Shown piece by piece: positions 18,436 to 26,248 of a stretch of 64,000 bases of DNA. This stretch comes from Halostreptopolyspora alba. Lineage in GTDB: Bacteria > Actinomycetota > Actinomycetes > Streptosporangiales > Streptosporangiaceae. Each line of letters starts with the position of its first letter. Position 1 is the stretch's first letter. The position numbers and the translations under genes were made by a program. Below the pieces are notes generated by a model. That model searched no databases. It saw only the letters and a program-made list of their open reading frames with translations, and was not told the origin of the DNA. Where the stretch lies: NCBI GenBank assembly GCA_003725585.1, contig RJMB01000003.1:1-64000 (forward strand), written 5' to 3'.

Positions 18436-18840
18436 ATGGCAGAGTCGAACCGCGATACCTCGGGTTCCCAGGACATCATCGACGACGCCCTCCGTCTGGT
18501 CGACGCGTTGCAGCGCAAGCTGCTCGTCGAGGGCGTGCGCCGGGGCACCACAACGTCCACCTCCAACAAGGACGACGTGTGGTCGGAGGCCATCAGGCGC
18601 GAGCAACCACAGCCCGAAGAGCCACCGATGAACCAGCTCATGGGCGTGGTTCGCACAGCGGGTCCCCAGGTCGTCGGCCATCTCGGCCGGGCGGGCGCGA
18701 CCTTCGCCGGGGCCGTCAGCGAGTCGCTGGGCATCATCGAGCGCGCCATGCGGCAGAAGGCCGACGAGGGCGGAGGCACCCAGGGCTCCGATGACTCCTC
18801 CGGGGCCGGGGAACCCCGCCCCATCTCGCGCGGTGAGTGA
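18436..18840 (+). CDS. Small hypothetical protein, DUF5304-like
   Basis: 134 residues, no signal peptide or clear membrane segment. The N-terminal half has an amphipathic helix (IIDDALRLVDALQRKLLVEGVRRG) and a Trp/Glu-rich segment; the C-terminal half has a mildly hydrophobic helix (LMGVVRTAGPQVVGHLGRAG) and a Gly/Ser/Asp tail. It precedes the ROK glucokinase by 106 bases, as a DUF5304 protein does in streptomycetes; the family call rests mostly on that context. Function unknown. Confidence 0.65.
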   Translation: MAESNRDTSGSQDIIDDALRLVDALQRKLLVEGVRRGTTTSTSNKDDVWSEAIRREQPQPEEPPMNQLMGVVRTAGPQVVGHLGRAGATFAGAVSESLGIIERAMRQKADEGGGTQGSDDSSGAGEPRPISRGE

Positions 18841-18946
18841 GGCACACGGGCCGACTGTCCTGGTTTAATCGGGATCTCCGCCAGGTGTGAACGGAGCCCA
18901 CGACGCCCCGAGGGCGCGGGTGTGACAGAGGATAAGGAGCCGCCGC

Positions 18947-19897
18947 ATGCGGTTGACCATCGGTGTGGACATCGGAGGCACCAAGATCGCCGCCGGCGTC
19001 GTCGACCCCCAGGGGAGGCTGCTGCGGCGGAACACCTACCCCACCCCCGACGGGGACCCGGTGGCCCTGGCGGACTCCGTGGCGCGCGCCGTGGACGAGC
19101 TGGGCTGGGACCGGCCCGAGGACGAGATCGTCGCGATCGGCGTGGGCGTGGCCGGGTTCGTCGACGAGGCCCGGTCCACCGTTGTGGTCGCTCCCAACCT
19201 CGGGTTGCGTGATGACCCCCTGAAGGAACGCGTCCAGCAGCGTGTGGACCTGCCGGTCGTCATCGAGAACGACGCCAACGCCGCCGCCTGGGCCGAGGCC
19301 CGCTTCGGCGCCGGCCGGGGCAGTGACCACGTCATCTGCGTGACGCTGGGGACCGGGGTCGGTGGCGGGGTCATCGTGAACGGCGAGGTGTACCGGGGAC
19401 GGCACGGGGTCGCCGCCGAGATCGGCCACTACCGCGTCGTGCCCTACGGGCGGCGGTGCGGCTGTGGCAACCGCGGGTGCTGGGAACAGTACGCGAGTGG
19501 CCGCGCGCTGGTGGCCGAGGCGCGGGATCTCGCGACGACCAACCCGACCAGGGCCGAGCGTCTGCTGAAACTGGCCGACAACGACCCCGGGGCCATCCAG
19601 GGCAGGGAGATCACCCAGGCCGCGACCGAGGGCGACGAGGGCGCCCTGGCGTGCTTCCGCGCCGTGGGGGAGTGGGTCGGTATGGGCCTGGCCGATCTCG
19701 CCGCGATCCTCGACCCCGAGTGCTTCGTGATCGGCGGTGGGGTCTCCGACGCCGGGGACGTGCTGCTGGAACCGGCGCGTCACGCCTTCCACGAGAACGT
19801 CACCGGCCGGGCGGTGCGCCGCCTCGCCCAGGTCCGGGTGGCCGAACTCGGCTCACAGGCCGGCATCGTCGGGGCGGCCGACCTGTCGTGCAGATAG
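18947..19897 (+). CDS. glk: ROK-family glucokinase
   Basis: Phosphorylates glucose to glucose-6-phosphate. 316 residues with the phosphate-binding loop IGVDIGGTKIAAGVV at the N terminus, the catalytic Asp in VIENDANAAAWAE (about 105-117), LGTGVGGGVI (about 132) and the ROK zinc signature CGCGNRGCWEQYASG (about 168-182). In streptomycetes the equivalent enzyme is central to carbon catabolite repression, so a regulatory role is plausible. ATG with AAGGAG 10 bases upstream. Confidence 0.94.
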   Translation: MRLTIGVDIGGTKIAAGVVDPQGRLLRRNTYPTPDGDPVALADSVARAVDELGWDRPEDEIVAIGVGVAGFVDEARSTVVVAPNLGLRDDPLKERVQQRVDLPVVIENDANAAAWAEARFGAGRGSDHVICVTLGTGVGGGVIVNGEVYRGRHGVAAEIGHYRVVPYGRRCGCGNRGCWEQYASGRALVAEARDLATTNPTRAERLLKLADNDPGAIQGREITQAATEGDEGALACFRAVGEWVGMGLADLAAILDPECFVIGGGVSDAGDVLLEPARHAFHENVTGRAVRRLAQVRVAELGSQAGIVGAADLSCR

Positions 19898-19977
19898 CTG
19901 GGTGCCAGACGCCGGAGAACACAAGTACGGCTCTGCCCTATTTGGAGGAGACACCGCGCTTCGAAGAGACACGGTAC

Positions 19978-20826
19978 CTAGGAGTCGGCTCCCGGCGTGG
20001 TGCCGCTCCGCGTGGCCGTCTTCCCCGCCCGGCGTTCGGCCTTGCGCCTCTCGCGTTCGGCCCGCCGTTCCTCCTTGCGTTTGGCGCGTTCGGCCCGCTT
20101 GCGGTCCTTCTCGCTCGCGTGCTGCTCGCGCCGCTCCTCCTTGGCCGCCGCCTCGATCTCGGCTTTGACCGACTGGGCGTAGCGGTCCACGTACTCCTGC
20201 CCGGAGAGCTGCATCAGCGCGTACATGATCTCGTCGGTGACGGCGCGCAGGATCCGGGGGTCCTTCTCCATCCCGTAGTAGCGGGAGAAGTCCAGGGGCT
20301 CACCGAAGACCACCTTGGGGCGGACGCCCAGCTTCGGAACGGTGCGTCCGGGAGGCATGACCTTGTCGGCGTTGATCATCGCCATGGGGACCACCGGCGC
20401 CTGGGACTCCAGGATCATCCGCGCGACGCCGGTTTTGCCACGGTAGAGCCGTCCGTCGGGTGAGCGGGTGCCCTCGGGGTAGATGCACACCAGGTGCCCC
20501 TGCCGCAGTAGCTTGAGCGCGGTGCGTAGGGCGGCCTCGCTCGCCTTGCCGCCGGAGCGGTCGATCGGCACCGACCCCACCCCACTGAAGAACAGCCGGC
20601 TGACCAGCCCCTTGATCCCGCTTCCGGTGAAGTAGTCGGACTTCGCCAGCGAGATCATCTTGCGGGGGAGGGGGAGGGGGCCGAAGAAGTGGTCGGCGAA
20701 CGACAGATGGTTGCTGACCATGATGGCCGGCCCCGTGCGGGGTACGTTCTCGACTCCGTAGGCGCGTGGCTGCCACAGCACCGCCAGAATCGGCCCGAGG
20801 ATCGCCTTGACCACCCAGTAGAACAA
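19978..20826 (-). CDS. PlsC-type 1-acylglycerol-3-phosphate acyltransferase
   Basis: Adds an acyl chain to a lysophospholipid, probably in phosphatidic acid synthesis. 282 residues: N-terminal membrane helix, HX4D catalytic motif in NHLSFADHFF (about 39-45), acceptor-site motif IYPEGTRSPDG (about 115) and VPMAMIN. The last ~55 residues are an Arg/Lys/Glu-rich helix (EKDRKRAERAKRKEERRAE), much more charged than in standard PlsC. TTG start, supported by GGGGG upstream and lack of a better in-frame start; this is the least certain point. Convergent with glk. Confidence 0.87.
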   Translation of the reverse strand: MFYWVVKAILGPILAVLWQPRAYGVENVPRTGPAIMVSNHLSFADHFFGPLPLPRKMISLAKSDYFTGSGIKGLVSRLFFSGVGSVPIDRSGGKASEAALRTALKLLRQGHLVCIYPEGTRSPDGRLYRGKTGVARMILESQAPVVPMAMINADKVMPPGRTVPKLGVRPKVVFGEPLDFSRYYGMEKDPRILRAVTDEIMYALMQLSGQEYVDRYAQSVKAEIEAAAKEERREQHASEKDRKRAERAKRKEERRAERERRKAERRAGKTATRSGTTPGADS

Positions 20827-21097
20827 CGGATTTCACCCCCGCACGCGGAGGGAGCGTACGGCTTGTTTCACTACGTTCGCCTTCCCGCTCGCACGACTGT
20901 TTCCGCCAATCTTCGCACCGGTGGGACGCGCCGACCAACGCCGGTTTGGGCTACCAGCCAGTAAGCGGGAGGGTTCCCTTGGGTCTGGTGCCCGCAACGG
21001 GCCCAGCGGCGGCCGCGATATCCGGTCTTTTGAGGTTCGGCCAACCAAGGTTAGTTTTCCTACATCCGGTGTCGCACCCGAGAGGCGAGGAGGGGCA

Positions 21098-21862
21098 ATG
21101 CCCGTACTGGCGGGAGCCGAACCGTTCAGCCATCGCGGCGACGGCACCGGGGCACTGCTGTGCCACGGATTCACCGGCTCCCCGCAGTCGATGCGCCCCT
21201 GGGCCGAGCACCTCGCCGCGGCCGGGTTGACCGTGGAGCTACCGAGGCTCCCGGGACACGGGACCAGCTGGCGCGACATGAGCACGACCACCAGCGACGA
21301 CTGGTTCGCCGAGGTCGAGGCGGCCCTGCTGCGGCTGCACCGCGACTGTGACGACGTCTTCGTCATGGGCCTCTCGCTGGGCGGCTGCCTGGCGTTGCGG
21401 CTGGCCTCGGTCCACCCCGACAGGGTCGCCGGCGTGGTGCTGGTCAACCCCTCACTGGTGATGGAGAACCCGCTACTCCCGCTCGCTCCGTTACTGAGGT
21501 GGGTGCTGCCCACCACGAGGGGGCTCGCCAGTGACATCAAGAAGCCCGGCGTCCACGAGGTCGGCTACGACCGTGTGCCCACGGCCGCGGCCGCGACACT
21601 CCCGAGACTGTGGCGAGCCACCCGGCGCGGCCTCCCCGGGGTCGACGTCCCGCTCCTGGTCTACCGGAGCGCCGAGGACCATGTGATAGGTCCACGAAGC
21701 CTGCGTATGCTCGACAGTAAGGTGGCCACCACCGTGACCGTGCGCACACTGCGGCACAGTTACCACGTCGCCACCCTGGACCACGACTCCGCGACGATCT
21801 TCGACGGGAGCCTCGCGTTCGTGCGCGAGCACAGCACAAGCGGGGAAGGAACACACCGATGA
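21098..21862 (+). CDS. Alpha/beta-hydrolase, carboxylesterase/monoacylglycerol lipase type
   Basis: 254-residue cytoplasmic serine hydrolase. The oxyanion-side motif LLCHGFTGSPQSM is at residues ~20-32, nucleophile Ser in MGLSLGGCLAL (about 92-98), acid in SAEDHVIG (about 198) and His in HSYHVATLDHD (about 225-235). This pattern matches Est30-like carboxylesterases. ATG 21098 chosen for GAGGAGGGG directly upstream; the longer frame from 20921 has no support. It overlaps the next gene by ATGA and is probably co-transcribed with it. Confidence 0.88.
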   Translation: MPVLAGAEPFSHRGDGTGALLCHGFTGSPQSMRPWAEHLAAAGLTVELPRLPGHGTSWRDMSTTTSDDWFAEVEAALLRLHRDCDDVFVMGLSLGGCLALRLASVHPDRVAGVVLVNPSLVMENPLLPLAPLLRWVLPTTRGLASDIKKPGVHEVGYDRVPTAAAATLPRLWRATRRGLPGVDVPLLVYRSAEDHVIGPRSLRMLDSKVATTVTVRTLRHSYHVATLDHDSATIFDGSLAFVREHSTSGEGTHR

Positions 21863-22707
21863 CGCAACGCCGTGGCAACGGCCTGCTCGCGGACACCTAC
21901 GCTCCGCTCGTCCAGCTCCCGCGCTCGCGCGCCGACCTCATGCTCGAGGCCCTGCGGCGGGCGGGGATCGCGGCCTACGCGGCCCCACTCGAGGGGGACG
22001 TTCCCGGCGACGTACTCGAACCGGCCGGGGCCGGCGAGGCACCCACCGATCACCTCTACGTCGACGCCGCAGAGCGCGGGGCCGCCGAGGGGGTCCTCCG
22101 CGAGGAGCTGCCCGACGTCGGGGAGCGCGCGATCGACGGTGGCGGGTACGAGTCCTCCGAGCACGCGGAACAGCCCGACCTCGCGACCGGATCCGACACG
22201 GGCCAGTCCGAGCGTACGTCGACGCGTGAGCCCACCCCCGAGGACGACGTCTGGTCCGACCTGGTGGCGCGCTTCTACGAGCGGGATACCGACTCCGACG
22301 TGTCGTGGCCGGACGCCGAGAACCTGAGCGCCGAGGAGCGGCGCGAGCGTGGGGACGGTGACCGCACCGGCGAGGAGACGGACACGGACGTGCTCGACGG
22401 TGACCCTGGCTCCCGGATGGTGCGCCCCGCCCGCGAGGACGGCGGTGCGGGCGATGGTGCCGACGGTGAGGAGCACTACATACCGCCCGAGCCCCCGCCA
22501 CTGCCGCGCGGTGACCTGGTCAGCCGGCTGTCGTGGGGTGGCCTGTTCGGTGGTCCCCTGCTGTTGCTCGGCTCGATGATGATCGGTGTTTCGCTGCCCG
22601 GATGGCTCGCGTTCTGCGCCGTGGCCGCGTTCATCGCGGGTTTCGTGGTCCTGGTCGTGCGTATGAGCGACCACCGCCCTCCGGGGGACGGCGGCGCCGT
22701 GGTGTGA
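21859..22707 (+). CDS. Hypothetical acidic protein with two C-terminal membrane helices
   Basis: 282 residues, family not recognised. Residues 15-85 look like a small folded domain (LMLEALRRAGIAAYAA, then DHLYVDAAERGAAEGVL), similar in outline to DUF2007-type domains. Residues 90-215 are acidic and disordered. The C terminus has two hydrophobic helices (GGPLLLLGSMMIGV and WLAFCAVAAFIAGFVVLVV) with a short cytoplasmic tail. Start overlaps the esterase stop (ATGA). Similar proteins sit beside this esterase in other actinobacteria; function unknown. Confidence 0.75.
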   Translation: MTQRRGNGLLADTYAPLVQLPRSRADLMLEALRRAGIAAYAAPLEGDVPGDVLEPAGAGEAPTDHLYVDAAERGAAEGVLREELPDVGERAIDGGGYESSEHAEQPDLATGSDTGQSERTSTREPTPEDDVWSDLVARFYERDTDSDVSWPDAENLSAEERRERGDGDRTGEETDTDVLDGDPGSRMVRPAREDGGAGDGADGEEHYIPPEPPPLPRGDLVSRLSWGGLFGGPLLLLGSMMIGVSLPGWLAFCAVAAFIAGFVVLVVRMSDHRPPGDGGAVV

Positions 22708-22770
22708 CGGTGTGTGCCGCGCCCGGAGGGCTCACCTCCGCGACCGTGGGGACTCGGGGGCCGCGCTCGG

Positions 22771-23370
22771 CTAGAGCGGCGGTCCCTGTCCGGGCTCCTC
22801 CTGGTAGGCGTAGCGCTGTTCGCGCCAGGGGTCGGCGACGTTGTGATAGCCCCGTTCCTCCCAGAAACCACGACGGTCGGCCGTGAGGTACTCGATGGCA
22901 CGCACCCATTTCACGCTCTTCCAGCCGTACAGGTGCGGCACCACCAGTCGCACCGGGTAGCCGTGCTCGGGAGTGATCCGCTCGCCCCCACGGTGCGTCG
23001 CCAGCAGCACCCCCTCGGCGAGGAAGTCGAGCATACGCATGTTGGCGCTGTAGCCGTACTCCGCCCACACCATCACGTGCGTCACCTCGGGCGCCGGTGG
23101 GGCCAGCTCGACCAGAGACGACGCGCGAACCCCACTCCAGCGGACGTTGGGGATCGTGAACCTCGTCACGCAGTGGAAGTCACAGACGGAGTCGACCCGC
23201 GGCAGCCGGTCGAAGTCCGGCCACGACCAGCGGTACTCGCCCAGCGACTCGGTGGCCCCGTAGACACGCAGGTCCCAGCGTTGCGGACGGAATCGCGGCA
23301 CCGGGCCGTAGTACACGGCCGACCAGTCGCGCGGTACGTACTGCCCCGGCGGCAGTCGATCCTCGGACAA
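22771..23370 (-). CDS. Molybdopterin-binding oxidoreductase (sulfite oxidase fold)
   Basis: 199 residues forming a single SUOX/MsrP-type Mo-cofactor domain. The Mo-ligating Cys is in DFHCVTRFTIPNVRW (about residue 67), followed by cofactor-pocket motifs GVRASSLVEL, GYPVRLVVPHLYGWKSVKWV (Arg and Lys contacts). No dimerisation domain, haem or signal peptide is present, so it is a small cytoplasmic member with unknown substrate. Convergent with the preceding gene, divergent from the aroF leader. Confidence 0.88.
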   Translation of the reverse strand: MSEDRLPPGQYVPRDWSAVYYGPVPRFRPQRWDLRVYGATESLGEYRWSWPDFDRLPRVDSVCDFHCVTRFTIPNVRWSGVRASSLVELAPPAPEVTHVMVWAEYGYSANMRMLDFLAEGVLLATHRGGERITPEHGYPVRLVVPHLYGWKSVKWVRAIEYLTADRRGFWEERGYHNVADPWREQRYAYQEEPGQGPPL

Positions 23371-23458
23371 TCCGTCTCCTAACGCTCGTTGAAATACTGC
23401 CAGGCGCCGCGCACGGGTCGTGGAGGGGGCGAGTCGTACGTCGGTCCGCCGGATGCGT

Positions 23459-23464
23459 TATAGT
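23459..23464 (+). promoter_or_regulatory. -10 box of the aroF leader transcript
   Basis: TATAGT, 7 bases before the ATG of the leader peptide at 23472. The transcript would begin at or next to that ATG, making the leader peptide leaderless. No good -35 is visible. Confidence 0.55.
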
Positions 23465-23471
23465 CGCAGGC

Positions 23472-23546
23472 ATGCAGCGAAACTTTTGGCGCTTTTATGG
23501 CTACCGGCCCGCGGGTGGGACGGTCGCCGTAACAGCGCTGCGCTGA
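23472..23546 (+). CDS. Aromatic-rich leader peptide of the aroF attenuator
   Basis: A 24-codon frame, too short for standard gene calling: M-Q-R-N-F-W-R-F-Y-G-Y followed by an ordinary tail. Five of residues 5-11 are Phe, Trp or Tyr, the three end products of the pathway controlled by the downstream DAHP synthase. It ends 14 bases before a strong terminator hairpin. Codons 12-14 (23503-23511, ACCGGCCCG) are an exact complement of 23570-23578, the inner part of the terminator's left arm, giving a 9-bp antiterminator. This is the standard layout of ribosome-mediated attenuation. Confidence 0.8.
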   Translation: MQRNFWRFYGYRPAGGTVAVTALR

Positions 23547-23560
23547 CACGGACGACGTCG

Positions 23561-23596
23561 AAAGAGCCCCGGGCCGGTGCCGGCCCGGGGCTCTTT
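23561..23596 (+). terminator. Attenuator terminator upstream of aroF
   Basis: AAAGAGCCCCGGGCCGG (23561-23577) pairs perfectly with 23580-23596 over a 2-base loop, and CTTTGTT follows. It ends 69 bases before the aroF start, so it must be bypassed for aroF to be expressed. The 9-bp antiterminator 23503-23511 / 23570-23578 would disrupt it. Confidence 0.85.
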
Positions 23597-23665
23597 CTTT
23601 GTTCGCCCGGCGGGCCTACCGCGCGACCCGGGGGTACATCCTCGAAGTGACGAAGGAACGAACAC

Positions 23666-24706
23666 ATGGTCATCGTGATGGGGCCGGATTCCACCCCGGA
23701 AGATATCGACAACCTGGTCGAACTCGTCGCCTCCGCGGGGGGCGAGGCGTACGTGACCCGCGGGGTCAGCCGAACGATCATCGGTCTCGTCGGGGATGTC
23801 GAGCGGTTCGCCAACCTCGACCTGCGCGCGCAACCGGGTGTGAGTGACGTGCTGCGGATCTCGGTGCCCTACAAACTGGTCAGCCGGGAGAACAACGCGA
23901 ACCGTTCGGTGGTTCGCGTTGGCGGCGTGCCCATCGGCGGCGCCACCACAACCATGATCGCCGGTCCGTGCGCCGTGGAGACACCGGAGCAGACCCGCGC
24001 GGCCGCCCGCATGGCCCGGGACGCGGGCGCCTCACTGCTGCGCGGCGGCGCCTACAAGCCACGCACCTCGCCCTACGCCTTCCAGGGGCTGGGTGAGGCC
24101 GGCCTGAAGATCCTCGCGGACGTGCGTGACGAGACGGGGCTGCCCATCGTCACCGAGGTGGTCGACGCGGCCGACGTCGAGCTGGTCGCCTCCTACGCCG
24201 ACATGCTGCAGATCGGCACCCGCAACATGCAGAACTTCGCCCTGCTGCGCGCCGCGGGCGAGGCGGGCCGGCCCGTGCTGCTCAAGCGGGGAATGAACGC
24301 CACCATCGAGGAGTGGCTGATGGCCGCCGAGTACATCGCCCAGCGCGGCAACCTCGACATCGTCCTCTGTGAGCGCGGGATCCGGACCTTCGAGAACGCC
24401 ACCCGCAACACCCTGGACATCAGCGCCGTACCGGTGGCGCAGCAGCTGTCCCACCTGCCCGTCATCGTGGACCCCTCACACTCGGGCGGCAAGCGGGACC
24501 TCGTGCTGCCCCTGTCGCGCGCGGCGGTCGCCGCCGGCGCCGACGGCGTCATCGTCGACGTGCACCCCGAGCCCGAGACCGCGTTGTGCGACGGCCCGCA
24601 GGCACTGGTGGACGGCGACCTGGCCGAGCTGGCCGACGTTGTGGGCACCCTCTCGGGGGTGCTCGGACGCACCATGGCCGTGCCGCCGGAGCCCGCGGCG
24701 GTCTGA
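23666..24706 (+). CDS. aroF: 3-deoxy-7-phosphoheptulonate (DAHP) synthase, type I beta
   Basis: First enzyme of the shikimate pathway: PEP plus erythrose-4-phosphate gives DAHP. 346 residues. Residues 1-80 are the ferredoxin-like regulatory domain seen in Thermotoga-type enzymes (VVDVERFANLDLRAQPGVSDV-like arrangement), usually the site of feedback inhibition. The barrel follows: IAGPCAVETPEQ (about 98), LRGGAYKPRTSPYAFQG (about 125), IGTRNMQNF (about 190), LLKRGMNAT (about 215) and VDPSHSGGKRD (about 275). ATG with GAAGGA upstream. Expression is probably governed by the attenuator. Actinobacteria often use the unrelated type II enzyme; both may exist here. Confidence 0.95.
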   Translation: MVIVMGPDSTPEDIDNLVELVASAGGEAYVTRGVSRTIIGLVGDVERFANLDLRAQPGVSDVLRISVPYKLVSRENNANRSVVRVGGVPIGGATTTMIAGPCAVETPEQTRAAARMARDAGASLLRGGAYKPRTSPYAFQGLGEAGLKILADVRDETGLPIVTEVVDAADVELVASYADMLQIGTRNMQNFALLRAAGEAGRPVLLKRGMNATIEEWLMAAEYIAQRGNLDIVLCERGIRTFENATRNTLDISAVPVAQQLSHLPVIVDPSHSGGKRDLVLPLSRAAVAAGADGVIVDVHPEPETALCDGPQALVDGDLAELADVVGTLSGVLGRTMAVPPEPAAV

Positions 24707-24718
24707 CCCACCACCGCC

Positions 24719-24763
24719 CGGGGCCACCGCCGCGGCGGTGGTCAGCGGGCGGCGGTGGCCCCG
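24719..24763. terminator. Hairpin between convergent aroF and thiI
   Basis: CGGGGCCACCGCC (24719-24731) pairs with 24751-24763, inside the last codons of thiI. A competing perfect palindrome CCACCGCCGCGGCGGTGG lies at 24724-24741. Either could terminate transcription from aroF; the overlap suggests use in both directions. Confidence 0.6.
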
Positions 24764-26073
24764 GCCGCCGGTTCGGAGTCGCCGAGGAAACTGGGCCGGT
24801 GCTTCTGGGCCGTGCTGACGAGGTACTCGGCCAGTTCCTCGGCGTCCAGGCGCTTCTCGATCTGGCGCAGGTCGCCGACATTGGCGGCGGTCTCGACCTG
24901 GCGCGGGGTGAGCAGCGTACAGCAGTCCTCGTCGGGCAGCTCGGAGATGGACAGTGTGCCGATGTCGCGGGCCTGGTCCATGATCTCCGCCTTGTCCATG
25001 CCGATCAGCGGACGCAGGATCGGCAGGTCGACCGAGTCGTCCAGGGCCGTCATGTTGGTCAGCGTCTGGCTGGAGACCTGGCCGAGCGCGTCGCCGGTGA
25101 CGAGCGCCTCGGCTCCCAGGTTGTCGGCCATCGCCTCGGCGGTCTTGAGCATCAGCCGGCGCTGCGCGATGATCTGTAGCCGCTCCGAGCCGGAGGTCCG
25201 CAGCTGCTGCTGGGCCTTGCCGAACGGGACGACGAACAGCCGCGACCCCACCTGGAACCGGTCGAGCTCGCGTACCAGGCTGTACGCCTTGTAGATGGAC
25301 TCCGGCCCGGTGAACGGCATACCGGAGAAGTGCAGGAAGTCGACCTTGAGCCCGCGGCGCATCATCCGGTGCGCCGCGACGGGCGAGTCGATCCCGCCCG
25401 ACATCAGCACCAGCGCGCGGCCACTCATCCCGGCGGGCAGTCCGCCCTGGCCGGGGATGCCCTCGGTGAACACGAAGACCTCGTCCTTGTCCACCTCGAT
25501 GAACACGGTGTTGTCCGGGTGTTTGAGGTTGACCGGGAGGTCGTAGCGTTCCTTGATCCGGGCGCCCACGTAGCCGGCCAGCTCGGAGGAGGTCATCGGG
25601 AAACGCTTGTCGCGGCGCCGGGCGCGTACCGCGAAGCTGCCGGAGCGTCCGGCCATGGAGCTCAGCGCCACGTCGGTGACCGTGTCGACGTCCTTGGCGA
25701 CCCTGCGGACCAGGTGCACCCAGACGACGCCCATGACGTGGCGCATGCGCTCACTGAGCTCGGTGACCTGGGCGTCGGACGCGCCCGGCATGCGTAGGAC
25801 GATGACGCCGGAGCCCCGTTGGGAGAGCCTGATGTCGCCAAGGTCACGGGTGGCGTTGCGGATGTTGTTGTGCAGCCGGCGTTCGAAGAGCTTGCGGTTG
25901 CTGCCCTTCAGCACGATCTCGCCCAGCTTCATCAGCACGCAGAGCTCGTTCGGCCCAACGGAGTGGGCGCCGGGCTTCCGCGCGGCCTCGGACTCCGGCA
26001 CCCCGGCCGGTGTCGCCGTGCCTGCGTTGCCCCCTCCCGCTGTGCTGGTCGCGGTTTCGAGCGACGCGGACAT
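24742..26073 (-). CDS. thiI: tRNA 4-thiouridine synthetase ThiI
   Basis: Adenylates tRNA uridine-8 for thiolation; in some bacteria it also feeds sulfur to thiazole synthesis. 443 residues: N-terminal ferredoxin-like and THUMP domains (MKLGEIVLKGSNRKLFERRL near 45; FAVRARRRDKRFP near 145), then the PP-loop ATPase motif LMSGGIDSPVAA (about 205). The C-terminal rhodanese domain of E. coli ThiI is absent, as in most actinobacteria. ATG 26073 is chosen because GGGAGG is 8 bases upstream; GTG 26082 sits directly on that site. Thiamine genes occur 4 kb away, so either role is possible. Confidence 0.92.
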   Translation of the reverse strand: MSASLETATSTAGGGNAGTATPAGVPESEAARKPGAHSVGPNELCVLMKLGEIVLKGSNRKLFERRLHNNIRNATRDLGDIRLSQRGSGVIVLRMPGASDAQVTELSERMRHVMGVVWVHLVRRVAKDVDTVTDVALSSMAGRSGSFAVRARRRDKRFPMTSSELAGYVGARIKERYDLPVNLKHPDNTVFIEVDKDEVFVFTEGIPGQGGLPAGMSGRALVLMSGGIDSPVAAHRMMRRGLKVDFLHFSGMPFTGPESIYKAYSLVRELDRFQVGSRLFVVPFGKAQQQLRTSGSERLQIIAQRRLMLKTAEAMADNLGAEALVTGDALGQVSSQTLTNMTALDDSVDLPILRPLIGMDKAEIMDQARDIGTLSISELPDEDCCTLLTPRQVETAANVGDLRQIEKRLDAEELAEYLVSTAQKHRPSFLGDSEPAAGATAAR

Positions 26074-26195
26074 GAGGGGCACCTCCCTGGTGGTTCGTGG
26101 TCCGTGGCGGGGCGGGCCGCTTCCTGGAGCGTCCCCTCCCAGTATCGGGCACCCGGATTACCGTTCGCGCCACAGCGCCCCTTGGTCCGCGTGAG

Positions 26196-26229
26196 CGCGC
26201 GCACCGTCCCCGCGGGGACGGTGCGCGCG
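26196..26229 (-). terminator. Terminator of pfkA
   Basis: A 34-bp perfect palindrome (17-bp arms, CGCGCGCACCGTCCCCG), 20 bases after the pfkA stop. No T run. Confidence 0.7.
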
Positions 26230-26248
26230 TCTGCGCGTCGCGGGGGCC

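Noticed and set aside
20921..21097. N-terminal extension of the esterase
   Set aside because: The frame is open, but the extension is unlike the family, and GAGGAGGGG directly precedes ATG 21098.
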